From JADKIH01 sp031417395 (lineage in GTDB: Bacteria > Bacteroidota > Bacteroidia > AKYH767-A > 2013-40CM-41-45), in NCBI GenBank assembly GCA_031417395.1, contig JANOVM010000070.1:62001-126000 (forward strand): a stretch of 64,000 bases of DNA, written 5' to 3'. The notes beneath the pieces were generated by a model. It saw nothing but the letters and a program-made list of their open reading frames with translations. It made no database searches and had not been told where the DNA came from. This document shows positions 50,734-59,274 of the stretch, piece after piece (position 1 is the first letter of the stretch; the number at the start of each line of letters is the position of its first letter). The position numbers and the translations under genes are program-made.

Positions 50734-52065
50734 ATGCAAATAAATTCTTCATACCGCGATATCATGAAAATTGCAATGCCCGTGATAGCGGGAAGCATTG
50801 CAATGACAATATTGAATATTACTGACACAGCCTTCCTGGGCCGCGTTGGAGAAACGGAATTGGGAGCTTCAGCAGTTGGCGGTGTTCTTTATTTTGCTTT
50901 TGCCATGATTGGAGTATCGATTGGTACAGGAACACAAATAATGATAGCCAGACGTGCCGGCGAAAAAAAAGAATCGCTGGTGGGAGAGATTTTCGATAAT
51001 AGCTTTATCATACTTCTGCTTATAAGTATACTATTGTTTGCCGTTTTAAAATGGGGTTCTCCCTACATCCTTCAATGGATACTCAATTCCGATGAACTTA
51101 TTAAATCAACAGGTGAATTTCTTAAATACCGTTCGTATGGATTAATTTTTATTATGATAGCAACTGTATTTCGTTCCTTTTATGTAGGCATTGCTCAACC
51201 GAAAATATACGGAAGCTATTCCTTTTTAATGGCCGGAATAAATATGCTGCTCTGCTATATCTTAATTTTCGGAAACTGGGGCTTCAGGCCCATGGGAATT
51301 GCCGGTGCAGGTTTAGCTTCGTCAATTGCAGAATTTATTTCCCTTCTTTTTATTTTTTCCTATACATTTATTAAAAAGGGAATAAAGAGCTATCAGTTAT
51401 TTCGTTTTTCTTTGGTGAGCACCGGCATGGCAAAAAAAATAATGAATTTGTCTTTGCCGCTTGTAGTTCAAAACCTTTTATCTATGGGCTCCTGGTTCAT
51501 CTTCTTTGTTTTTATTGAAAAGATTGGTAAACATGAATTAGCAACATCCAATATTGTAAGAGGAGCTTACATGATAAACATGACTCCAATATGGGGTTTT
51601 TCAGTTGCGGCCAACAGCATGGTCAGTAACATCATTGGTCAGGGAAAACAGGATGAAGTTTTCCATTTATTAAAAAAGATTATTAGGATTACCTTATTAA
51701 TTACCGTACTTATAATAGCCGTAAATTTACTGATACCCGGTCCATTGTTAAGTCTGTTTTCAAACGACCCTGTTTTAATTCAGGATTCCATGGGAAGTCT
51801 ACGCATAATAAGTTTAGCGATGTTATTTTTTTCTTTTGCAATTGTGTCAATAAGTGCATTAAGCGGCACCGGTGCTACACAAACAGCTTTGTATATTGAA
51901 ATTGGCGCAATCGTTATTTACCTTGTTTATAATTATCTGGCTGCTTTTGTTTTCCACTGGAGCGTTGAAATGCTATGGATGAGTGAAGTTATTTACTGGC
52001 TCTTTACCGGAATAGCCTCATATTATTACATAAAGTCAATGCACTGGAAAAAAATAAACGTTTAG
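50734..52065 (+). CDS. MATE-family multidrug/metabolite exporter
   Basis: A 443-residue inner-membrane protein with about twelve helices in two bundles. MATE signatures include MPVIAGSIAMTILNITDTAF in the first helix, GVSIGTGTQIMIARRAGE, and in the second half IWGFSVAANSMVSNIIGQGK. Such proteins export cationic drugs or metabolites against sodium or protons. The substrate is not predictable. It lies 41 bases after the methyltransferase and may be in the same transcript. Confidence 0.92.
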   Translation: MQINSSYRDIMKIAMPVIAGSIAMTILNITDTAFLGRVGETELGASAVGGVLYFAFAMIGVSIGTGTQIMIARRAGEKKESLVGEIFDNSFIILLLISILLFAVLKWGSPYILQWILNSDELIKSTGEFLKYRSYGLIFIMIATVFRSFYVGIAQPKIYGSYSFLMAGINMLLCYILIFGNWGFRPMGIAGAGLASSIAEFISLLFIFSYTFIKKGIKSYQLFRFSLVSTGMAKKIMNLSLPLVVQNLLSMGSWFIFFVFIEKIGKHELATSNIVRGAYMINMTPIWGFSVAANSMVSNIIGQGKQDEVFHLLKKIIRITLLITVLIIAVNLLIPGPLLSLFSNDPVLIQDSMGSLRIISLAMLFFSFAIVSISALSGTGATQTALYIEIGAIVIYLVYNYLAAFVFHWSVEMLWMSEVIYWLFTGIASYYYIKSMHWKKINV

Positions 52066-52124
52066 GGTTAAAAACTTCTATTTTTCTCGTGTTAGGTCAA
52101 TTTATTTTTCAGGTAAATTGCGCT

Positions 52125-53090
52125 ATGAATAATGCTCACACAATAGTCTTTTTCGGTACACCGGAATTTGCAGTTCCATCCCTGAAAATATTGCATGAAA
52201 ACAAGTACCCTATTGCAGCTGTAGTGACTATCCCTGATAAACCTGCCGGAAGAGGGCTAAAATTAACAACTTCGCCGGTAAAAGAATATGCAGTGGCTAA
52301 CAACCTGAAATTACTTCAACCGGCAAATTTAAAAGATAATAGTTTTATCGATGAATTGAAGGCGCTGAATGCTGATCTATTTGTTGTTGTTGCTTTTCGT
52401 ATTCTTCCTGAAATTATCTGGACCATGCCTCCTCTTGGAACATTTAACCTTCATGCTTCCCTGCTGCCACAATACAGGGGTGCTGCACCCATAAACTGGG
52501 CAATAATTAACGGTGAAAAAGAAACGGGAATTACAACTTTCTTTTTGGACCATTCTGTTGATACAGGAAAAGTTTTATTCAGGGAGTCTTCTATGATTGG
52601 AAAACATGAGACTGCCGGCGACATTCACGATAGACTAAAAGAGACCGGAGCACAGTTAGTTTTAAAATCGGTGCAAACAATTCAGGAGGGAAATGTTTAT
52701 ACTTTTGACCAGCAACAGCTTGGAGAAGGAAAGAAATTGAATCTTGCACCAAAATTATCCAGAGAAAATACGCGTATTGATAAACGAAAGCGTCCGGAAG
52801 ATTTTACAAATTTCATTTGTGGACTCAGTCCTTATCCCGGGGCTCATACACAGATTAGCAGTTCAAACGGCATTAGTTTTACCATGAAGATCTTTTCTGC
52901 GAAACCATTTATGGAGAAACACAAGTACCCGGCAGGAACTGTAAAAACAGATAATAAAACTTATTTAAATATTTATCTTCCCGGAGGATATGTTTCTATT
53001 GAAGAATTGCAATTGTCAGGAAAGAACAGAGTAAAAATTAAGGATTTCTTGAATGGCATAAAAATGGAAGGAGACTGGAACATTGAATAA
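52125..53090 (+). CDS. fmt: Methionyl-tRNA formyltransferase
   Basis: Formylates initiator Met-tRNA with 10-formyltetrahydrofolate. The preferred start is ATG 52125 (MNNAHTIVFFGTPEFAVPSL). A GTG 36 bases upstream would add 12 atypical residues. The catalytic domain has VVTIPDKPAGRG, the active-site segment FNLHASLLPQYRGAAPINWA and an ETGITTFFLDHSVDTG loop. The C-terminal OB-like tRNA-binding domain has LSPYPGAHT. At 321 residues the length is usual. Confidence 0.96.
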   Translation: MNNAHTIVFFGTPEFAVPSLKILHENKYPIAAVVTIPDKPAGRGLKLTTSPVKEYAVANNLKLLQPANLKDNSFIDELKALNADLFVVVAFRILPEIIWTMPPLGTFNLHASLLPQYRGAAPINWAIINGEKETGITTFFLDHSVDTGKVLFRESSMIGKHETAGDIHDRLKETGAQLVLKSVQTIQEGNVYTFDQQQLGEGKKLNLAPKLSRENTRIDKRKRPEDFTNFICGLSPYPGAHTQISSSNGISFTMKIFSAKPFMEKHKYPAGTVKTDNKTYLNIYLPGGYVSIEELQLSGKNRVKIKDFLNGIKMEGDWNIE

Positions 53091-53125
53091 ATCATTTTAC
53101 TTAAAATCAGATTCTTTTCGTTAGA

Positions 53126-53806
53126 ATGGAAAAAGTGATTATTCTCAGTGGTGCAGGCATTAGTGCAGAAAGCGGATTAAAGACATTTCGCGACAGTGAT
53201 GGTTTATGGGAAAGCTATAAAATTGAAGATGTAGCCACGCCTGAAGCCTGGAAAAAAAACAGAAAACTTGTACTAGAATTTTATAACGAAAGAAGAAAAC
53301 AAGTAAAAAAAGCAAAACCCAATGAAGCACATCTTGCACTAGTTAAACTTGAAGAAAAATTTGATGTGACAATTGTTACTCAAAATATTGATGATTTACA
53401 CGAAAGGGCCGGATCAGGAAAAGTATTACATCTTCATGGAGAAATATTAAAATCGAGAAGTACTTTTGATCCCTCGCTAGTATATAAAATTAAAGGGGAA
53501 GAGTTAAACGAAGGAGAAAGCTGTGAAATGGGATATCAACTAAGACCACATATAGTTTGGTTTGGCGAAATGGTGCCGGCACTTGAAGATGCGGCACGTC
53601 TTGTTGCACAAGCTGATATTTTTATTGTTGTAGGGACATCGCTTGCTGTTTATCCGGCCGCAGGACTGATTAATTACGCGTCTCCAACTTCTGAAAAATA
53701 TTACGTCGACCCGAACGGAGCTTCATTACAAGGCTTTACCGTTATTCGGGAAAAAGCAGGATTGGGAATTACAAAACTTGTAAATCATTTAATGAAAGAT
53801 AAATAA
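53126..53806 (+). CDS. cobB: NAD-dependent protein deacylase (class III sirtuin, CobB-like)
   Basis: Removes acyl groups from protein lysines using NAD. The 226 residues contain the NAD motifs GAGISAESGLKTFRD (9-23), TQNIDDLHERAG and VVGTSLAVYPAAG, and the catalytic His104 in LHLHGE. Tyr53 and Arg56 (EFYNERRKQ) form the YxxR acyl-pocket signature of desuccinylase/deacetylase sirtuins. The four zinc cysteines of typical sirtuins are missing: only Cys133 remains in the segment between the catalytic histidine and PHIVWFGEMVP. The family assignment holds without zinc, but folding of this lobe must differ. The stop overlaps the next start by one base. Confidence 0.9.
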   Translation: MEKVIILSGAGISAESGLKTFRDSDGLWESYKIEDVATPEAWKKNRKLVLEFYNERRKQVKKAKPNEAHLALVKLEEKFDVTIVTQNIDDLHERAGSGKVLHLHGEILKSRSTFDPSLVYKIKGEELNEGESCEMGYQLRPHIVWFGEMVPALEDAARLVAQADIFIVVGTSLAVYPAAGLINYASPTSEKYYVDPNGASLQGFTVIREKAGLGITKLVNHLMKDK

Positions 53807-54408
53807 TGAACAGCGACTTTTTTTCAGGTGAAGTATTCAAATGGGTTGTACTACCCATTTTAATTTTTATTGCGAGAACAACGGATGTAACTCTGGGAAC
53901 ACTTCGAAATATTTTTATTTCAAAAGGGTTCAGAAATATTGTACCAATCATAGGCTTTTTCGAAGTGCTGATTTGGCTAATCTCCATCCGTCAGGTAATG
54001 CGTCATCTTGATAATCCTTTATGTTATATTGGTTTTGCAGCAGGATTTGCCATGGGAACCTATGTAGGATTTAAAATAGAAAGCATGCTTGCACTTGGAC
54101 TTCAGGTTTTGCGCATAATTACTCCGGTAAATTGGTCGCCACTGGTAGACGCCTTAAGGAAGCTGGACCTCGGTATGACCATAATTGACGGCCAAGGAGC
54201 CAAAGGACCCGTGAAGATTATCTTTATGATCGTTAAAAGAAAGGATATTTCAACTGTTCGGAACCTCATAAATGAAATAAACCCTCAAGCTTTCTATACC
54301 ATAGAAGATATAAGAGTAGCCAATCAGGGCGTTTTTCCTCAGAAAAACGGCGGTAAAGGCACATTTGACTACATTAGAAATGTTCTACCCGAAATCAAGG
54401 AGAAATAA
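53806..54408 (+). CDS. UPF0316/DUF2179 membrane protein
   Basis: A 200-residue inner-membrane protein with about three helices (residues 10-85) and a soluble C-terminal DUF2179 domain. Landmarks are ARTTDVTLGTLRNIFISKG, GFFEVLIWLISIRQVM, and a second half with GMTIIDGQGAKGPVKIIFMI and TIEDIRVANQGVF. Related DUF2179 domains in other bacteria bind small ligands, but function here is unknown. Its ATG overlaps the sirtuin stop by one base. Confidence 0.88.
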   Translation: MNSDFFSGEVFKWVVLPILIFIARTTDVTLGTLRNIFISKGFRNIVPIIGFFEVLIWLISIRQVMRHLDNPLCYIGFAAGFAMGTYVGFKIESMLALGLQVLRIITPVNWSPLVDALRKLDLGMTIIDGQGAKGPVKIIFMIVKRKDISTVRNLINEINPQAFYTIEDIRVANQGVFPQKNGGKGTFDYIRNVLPEIKEK

Positions 54409-54440
54409 ACCGTAGATTGTCAATAAGTAAGGGACAATTG

Positions 54441-54473
54441 TTGATTTTTCTATTTTACTTTTTGGTAATTTCG
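54441..54473 (+). promoter_or_regulatory. Promoter of the coiled-coil lipoprotein
   Basis: TTG (54441-54443), a 22-base spacer and TAATTTCG (54466-54473) match the promoter with one mismatch in the -7 element. Confidence 0.55.
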
Positions 54474-54510
54474 CCCTATAAACCTCAAAAAACCAAAATA
54501 AAAAAAAATC

Positions 54511-55074
54511 ATGAAAACTAAACTTGTTTTAGCATTATTAGTTGCAGGAGCAGTGAGCTTCACATCTTGCATGAAGAAAATTGACGAAAAAACTATGTCA
54601 GAAATCACTCAATTCGGTACTGACTGGACCGGACTTGGTGAAAAAGCAACCAATTGGAGTAATGAATTAGCAACTACTGCTTCTAAAGCTAAAGAATTTG
54701 CTAATCAACAAAACACAATGGTTGCAAGCATGGCTTCTTCAAAAGACGAAGCGATGAAATCCAAAATCGCGGATATGGCTTCTAAAGCTACTGAAGATGC
54801 ATCAAAATTTGAAGGTATGCAAAATGAATTCACATCCTTTAAAACTACTTGGGATGAGACTACTAACCAATTCACTGAGTGGAAAGACAAAGTAATGAAA
54901 GGTCAGGTTAATGCTGAAGAAGTTACAAAAGGTATGGCTGATTTCAAAACTAAAATGTCTGATGCACAAGCTAAAATCGAAAGCTGGAATACTTCTTTCG
55001 CTGAAGCAAAATCATCTTGCGAGCAGAATATGGCTATGGCAGAAAGTATGTCTGCAGCTCCTGCTAAAAAATAA
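54511..55074 (+). CDS. Helical lipoprotein of unknown function
   Basis: A 187-residue lipoprotein. The signal peptide ends at a lipobox with Cys20 (GAVSFTSCMKK). The mature part is rich in alanine, lysine, threonine and methionine and looks wholly alpha-helical, with heptad-like stretches around residues 40-170. No family is recognised. Clean codon use, its own promoter and a strong terminator indicate a real and perhaps well-expressed gene. A structural role in the periplasm or outer membrane is possible but not shown. Confidence 0.82.
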   Translation: MKTKLVLALLVAGAVSFTSCMKKIDEKTMSEITQFGTDWTGLGEKATNWSNELATTASKAKEFANQQNTMVASMASSKDEAMKSKIADMASKATEDASKFEGMQNEFTSFKTTWDETTNQFTEWKDKVMKGQVNAEEVTKGMADFKTKMSDAQAKIESWNTSFAEAKSSCEQNMAMAESMSAAPAKK

Positions 55075-55106
55075 TCATTGAAATTTCTGTTGCACTTGCA
55101 ACAAAT

Positions 55107-55136
55107 AAAAAAGGTCTGAGAAATCAGACCTTTTTT
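55107..55136 (+). terminator. Terminator after the lipoprotein gene
   Basis: AAAAAAGGTCTGA, loop GAAA and TCAGACCTTTTTT form a symmetrical hairpin. It overlaps the last codons of the convergent aminotransferase gene. Confidence 0.92.
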
Positions 55137-55981
55137 ATTTGGCAATTTTCGTTGATTTCTTGGAGAATATTCCTGGAGAAACTATTAAAAAATCTCTTGT
55201 TTCTAAATGCACCAACCCATCGGATACCATTTATAACATCCGTTAAAAATACCTCATCTGCGGCTAACAAGTCTTCTATAGCTATCCCCTTTTCATGTAC
55301 TGATATTCCCTGTTTCTTTAAATGTTCAATAACTGTTTCGCGCATTACTCCTGCAACACAAGCTTCAGATAATGAGGGTGTTGAAATAACTTCTTTAGAA
55401 ACCAGAAAAATATTTGAACTAATAGCTTCCGCTATTCTGTTGTCAGTGTTTAAAACAAGACAATCACCGGATTTTAATAGATTTTTATAAAGTCCGGCCA
55501 TTACATAATATAAAGCATTGGATGACTTAAGATTAGATAAACCACTGACTGGCTTCTTAATATCCGTGTACAATTCGATTTTTAGACCGTTTTCATTAAG
55601 CTGGTAAGACTTTGAAACAATGGGTGTCGTTTCCATTACATAAGAAACATCGTTGCTATAAGGAGTATAAAGGCCTCCATCATTCCTAAAAACTTCAAGC
55701 CTAATTCTGCCATTTCCTTTCAGGTTATTTACCTGATCGAGATGGCGAATAGATAAATATAGATTATGAAAAGTAAGGTCGTCGTGCGGATTCATGCCTA
55801 ACAATTTCATACTCCTTGAAAGTCTCGATAAATGCTTTTCAAAAAAAAGAATCTCCCCTTGCATCAGCCGGATCGTTTCGAAAACTGCATCGCCATACCT
55901 GAAAGCCCTGTTTGCAGCTGTAAACACAGGCTGCGAAGAGTCCACAATATTTCCGTTAAAATTGATGTAGGTTACTGACAT
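55124..55981 (-). CDS. Class IV PLP-dependent aminotransferase
   Basis: A 285-residue fold type IV enzyme, a group that includes branched-chain and D-amino acid aminotransferases and aminodeoxychorismate lyase. The active-site arginine region is AFRYGDAVFETIRL (about 26-39), the PLP-binding lysine is Lys152 (SNLKSSNALYYVMAG), Glu185 lies in IAEAISSNIFLV, and the phosphate loop is ACVAGVMRETV. The substrate cannot be fixed by these motifs. The short length is compatible with aminodeoxychorismate lyase, used in folate synthesis, but no pabA/pabB genes are adjacent. It is separated by about 110 bases from the next upstream minus-strand gene. Confidence 0.85.
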   Translation of the reverse strand: MSVTYINFNGNIVDSSQPVFTAANRAFRYGDAVFETIRLMQGEILFFEKHLSRLSRSMKLLGMNPHDDLTFHNLYLSIRHLDQVNNLKGNGRIRLEVFRNDGGLYTPYSNDVSYVMETTPIVSKSYQLNENGLKIELYTDIKKPVSGLSNLKSSNALYYVMAGLYKNLLKSGDCLVLNTDNRIAEAISSNIFLVSKEVISTPSLSEACVAGVMRETVIEHLKKQGISVHEKGIAIEDLLAADEVFLTDVINGIRWVGAFRNKRFFNSFSRNILQEINENCQIKKV

Positions 55982-56091
55982 ATAATTTGAGGTAAAGTTA
56001 CGAGCGAATAGTCAGTTAAAAGGTAAAGAAAGATTTTTTTTTACACAGAATAAAAACATTAAAAAAATGTTTCCTTTATAGGAATTCAGAA

Positions 56092-56592
56092 TCAGCCAAT
56101 ATTCAAAATCAAATTCACAACCGGTTTCAAGCTGGCATTTACATCCAGTTTAAACGTTTGCACGCCTGCTTTCTTTCCTGCTTCCATGTCTCTGTCAGCA
56201 TCTCCGATAAACCATGATTTGGCAGGATTTATTCTGAATCGTGCCATTGCCTTTTCAAGAAGCAATGAATCGGGTTTTCGGCAAATACAATTACTGACAG
56301 ACGGATGATGTGGACAGTAGTAATATTCCAGAATTTTTATTCCTTTCAGGTTAAAATTACGCTCTAAATGCAAATGAATGTAATCGGCTTCCTGCTTGTT
56401 ATATAATCCTTTTGAAATACCCGATTGATTAGAAATAACGATTAAAAGAAATCCTGAATCGGAAAGAGTTTTCAGACTCTCTTCTACCCCTTCGTTAATC
56501 GTTACGTCCTCCAATAACCATGTATAGTCCCCCCTTTCCCGAATAAGTACTCCATCTCTATCAAGAAAAACAGCTTTATTGTCAGATATCAT
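56092..56592 (-). CDS. HAD-family phosphatase, GmhB-like
   Basis: A 166-residue cytoplasmic phosphatase of the histidinol-phosphate/GmhB group. The catalytic aspartates are Asp11 and Asp13 (VFLDRDGVLIRERGDY). VISNQSGISKG is motif II, and FIGDADRDMEAGKKAG motif IV. A structural zinc site is visible as Cys93, His95, Cys102 and Cys104 (YYCPHHP, NCICRKP). GmhB removes the 7-phosphate of heptose bisphosphate for lipopolysaccharide. The gene starts inside the rhomboid gene (11-base overlap). Confidence 0.88.
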   Translation of the reverse strand: MISDNKAVFLDRDGVLIRERGDYTWLLEDVTINEGVEESLKTLSDSGFLLIVISNQSGISKGLYNKQEADYIHLHLERNFNLKGIKILEYYYCPHHPSVSNCICRKPDSLLLEKAMARFRINPAKSWFIGDADRDMEAGKKAGVQTFKLDVNASLKPVVNLILNIG

Positions 56593-57199
56593 TTCTGAAG
56601 TAAATTAATTTATCAAAAAATTCTATGAGCAGCGATGGTTTCAAAAGCAATGTATAGGCAAAACCATATATGGCTCCCCACATATGTGCGCTATGATTGA
56701 TATTATCTGCCCCACGTTTGGACATATACATACAATAGCCAATGTAGGCTATTCCGAAAAGTATTCCCGGCAGACAAAGAATACCGTAGAGGCATAATTT
56801 ATTTAATGGGTCGAAAAGTATATACGCAAATACTATGGCCGAAACAGCGCCGGAAGCACCCAGAGAATTGTATAATGAATTTTGCTTATGGTTATTATAT
56901 GTGGGAAGCTGTGACATTACAAGCGAACTCGCATAGAGTATGAAGAAATACAAAGTTCCCCTTTCACCAAAAGCTTCAGCATAATTTGACTCTACAATTC
57001 CTCCAAAAGAAAATAATACCAGCATGTTGATTATTAAATGCATGGCGTCGGCATGAATTAAACCGGAAGAAAAAAATCTATACCATTGTTTTCTGTTATG
57101 GATTGTATACGGATTAAAAATTAATTTTTGTGTAATCCTCTCATCGCGGAAAGAAAGCAGACTTACGCCTATGGTAATTAGAAGAAAAAAATTGGTCAT
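56582..57199 (-). CDS. Rhomboid-family intramembrane serine protease
   Basis: A 205-residue protein with about six transmembrane helices. The catalytic dyad is present: Ser116 in LGASGAVSA and His172 in NHSAHMWGAIYG. The conserved HADAMHLIINMLVLFSFGG segment is typical of the second helix region. Rhomboids cleave other membrane proteins within the bilayer, and the substrate is unknown. The gene overlaps the GmhB-like gene downstream by 11 bases and lies 11 bases after ychF, so ychF, rhomboid and phosphatase probably form one operon. Confidence 0.92.
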   Translation of the reverse strand: MTNFFLLITIGVSLLSFRDERITQKLIFNPYTIHNRKQWYRFFSSGLIHADAMHLIINMLVLFSFGGIVESNYAEAFGERGTLYFFILYASSLVMSQLPTYNNHKQNSLYNSLGASGAVSAIVFAYILFDPLNKLCLYGILCLPGILFGIAYIGYCMYMSKRGADNINHSAHMWGAIYGFAYTLLLKPSLLIEFFDKLIYFRNDI

Positions 57200-57210
57200 G
57201 CAATAAGGAT

Positions 57211-58311
57211 TTACACATTAAATCTGAAATGCATGACATCGCCATCTTTTACGAGGTATTCTTTTCCTTCAATGCTTAACTTGCCGGCATCGCGGCATGC
57301 TGCTTCAGAACCAAGATTTATAAAGTCATTGTAATTTATTACTTCCGCTTTAATAAAACCCTTCTCAAAATCAGTATGGATGACACCGGCAGCCTGAGGA
57401 GCGTACATGCCTTTGGTTATTGTCCATGCTCTTACCTCTTTTACTCCGGCAGTAAAATATGTGTATAGACTTAGCAGTCTGTATGCAGCTTTAATCAGTT
57501 TGCTTACGCCGGATTCTGAAAGTCCAAGGTCTTTTAAGAATGCTGTTCTGTCGTCAAAACTTTCAAGTTGTGTTATCTCAGACTCAATGGCAGCAGCAAT
57601 AACAAGTACTTCTGCATTTTCATCCTTCACTTCATTCTTCAAAGCATCCACGAATTTATTGCCGGTAACTACAGAGGCTTCGTCAACGTTACAGACGTAT
57701 AAAACAGGTTTAGCTGTTAAAAGAAAAATATCTTCAATGAATCTTTTGTCTTCTTCCTGAACCGGAGCGCTACGGGCAGATTTCCCTTGCTCTAGATGGC
57801 TTTTATAAACAAGCAAAACTTCAAGGCATTTTTTGGCATCTTTATCCGTTCCGATTTTGGCAAGTTTCTCGACTTTGGAAATCTTTTTCTCAACAGCATC
57901 GAGGTCTTTCAGCTGAAGTTCTGTATCGATAGTACCTTTATCACGAACGGGATTAACCGAGCCATCGACATGCACAACATTAGGATCATCAAAGCAACGG
58001 ACAACGTGAATAATGGCATCGCATTCACGGATATTACTCAGAAATTGATTACCGAGACCTTCCCCTTTACTTGCACCTTTAACCAAACCTGCAATATCAA
58101 CAATTTCAATTGTCGTGGGAACTGTGCGTTCAGGATGAACCAGTTTTTCTAAAGTAGTTAATCGTTCATCCGGTACAGTAATAACACCCAGATTCGGCTC
58201 GATTGTACAAAATGGAAAATTTGCTGCCTGGGCTTTAGCATTAGAAAGACAGTTGAACAAAGTAGATTTTCCGACATTGGGCAAACCTACGATTCCGCAT
58301 TTTAAACTCAT
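57211..58311 (-). CDS. ychF: Redox-regulated ATPase YchF
   Basis: An Obg-related P-loop protein that prefers ATP and associates with ribosomes. The 366 residues show G1 GLPNVGKSTLFNCLS (about 8-22), the G2/G3 region FPFCTIEPNLGVITVPD and DIAGLVKGASKGEGLGNQFL, a coiled-coil insertion (about 130-200) and a C-terminal TGS domain with GVIHTDFEKGFIKAEVI. The specificity loop is YVCNVDE in place of NKxD, as expected for ATP use. It is the first gene of a three-gene unit. Confidence 0.97.
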   Translation of the reverse strand: MSLKCGIVGLPNVGKSTLFNCLSNAKAQAANFPFCTIEPNLGVITVPDERLTTLEKLVHPERTVPTTIEIVDIAGLVKGASKGEGLGNQFLSNIRECDAIIHVVRCFDDPNVVHVDGSVNPVRDKGTIDTELQLKDLDAVEKKISKVEKLAKIGTDKDAKKCLEVLLVYKSHLEQGKSARSAPVQEEDKRFIEDIFLLTAKPVLYVCNVDEASVVTGNKFVDALKNEVKDENAEVLVIAAAIESEITQLESFDDRTAFLKDLGLSESGVSKLIKAAYRLLSLYTYFTAGVKEVRAWTITKGMYAPQAAGVIHTDFEKGFIKAEVINYNDFINLGSEAACRDAGKLSIEGKEYLVKDGDVMHFRFNV

Positions 58312-58367
58312 TGAAATTAATTCTTGTAATTAGTATTTTATTTCCGGTCGAAGGAGAAAGTCAAAAT

Positions 58368-59270
58368 TTATTTCCCGCCTGACATATTTTGATATTTAAG
58401 CGTATTAGCAGGATCAACAAGTGTTAATACCTGCAAGGCTCTGTTCTTTTCATCTGAAGTAGCCTGAGAAAAAAGGTTTACTAATTCGTCAGCCTTTGCA
58501 TCAAAGAATGCCTTCATCAGGAATGAATTTGGTTTATCTTCATACACCCTGCGCAAATTCGGAAGCGCATCGGTTATTGCTGCACGTGCATCAACTACAT
58601 TATCCGAAAATTTATCGAAACCAAGGCGGTGATACAAATAAATATAATTACGCAAGGGTTTAAAACTTATATTCTGACAATTTTCCACGAGCCAATACCT
58701 GTTTCTGTCTTTTCCTTCAAAAGCCCTCCATCCGGCATCCGGAAGATTCTGTGCATTATTAACGATTGTCTTTGCTTTGGAAAAATAAGGAGAACCACCC
58801 TCCGGCGAATAGGAATCATAATCCAATCCAATAATTATGTAAGCATAATATGCCAAAACAGCTGTCAGGTTTGAATTTATATTTGACTCATCGAATTCAA
58901 TGGTTTGATCCTGGACATAACGAAAAGTAAAGTCATTATCCTGATGGTTAAACATAGGAGAATTGTATGAACTTTTATAAACCGGGCGTCTCGATTGAAT
59001 TTGAATGTTTGCTTTAAAATCATCGGTTGATACCCTTTCATCAATTGTAATGGTCATACTGCATTCGATTCTTTCCTGATTTAGAAAATCATCGTCTGTC
59101 CATTTTCTTGTATTCAGAAAATCACGCAAGTCTTTTTGCAGCTTATCGTAAATCGTTTTATCGCTTGCCTGAATCTTTGGTGTAAGTACAGCGATCTGAC
59201 AATTCAACTCCTGAGCGTAGGAGCTGCTTAGTATTAGAATAAGTAATGAAAAGAAAATAAATCGTAACAT
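58368..59270 (-). CDS. porD: Type IX secretion system protein PorD (DUF4835)
   Basis: A 300-residue periplasmic protein with a signal peptide (MLRFIFFSLLILILSSSYAQ). It belongs to the DUF4835/PorD family: LNCQIAVLTPKIQASDKTIY, FLNTRKWTDDDF, IQSRRPVYKSSYNSPMFNHQ and YYAYIIIGLDYDSYSPEGGS. PorD is needed for T9SS export in Porphyromonas, though its exact role is unsettled. It starts five bases after coaBC in the bamD-rpoZ-coaBC-porD operon, an order I recall as widespread in Bacteroidota. It fits the sorting-domain proteins encoded elsewhere here. Confidence 0.93.
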   Translation of the reverse strand: MLRFIFFSLLILILSSSYAQELNCQIAVLTPKIQASDKTIYDKLQKDLRDFLNTRKWTDDDFLNQERIECSMTITIDERVSTDDFKANIQIQSRRPVYKSSYNSPMFNHQDNDFTFRYVQDQTIEFDESNINSNLTAVLAYYAYIIIGLDYDSYSPEGGSPYFSKAKTIVNNAQNLPDAGWRAFEGKDRNRYWLVENCQNISFKPLRNYIYLYHRLGFDKFSDNVVDARAAITDALPNLRRVYEDKPNSFLMKAFFDAKADELVNLFSQATSDEKNRALQVLTLVDPANTLKYQNMSGGK

Positions 59271-59274
59271 CTTT

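Noticed and set aside
57796..58152. A 118-codon plus-strand frame opposite ychF
   Set aside because: It is the complement of conserved YchF coding sequence and has no independent support.
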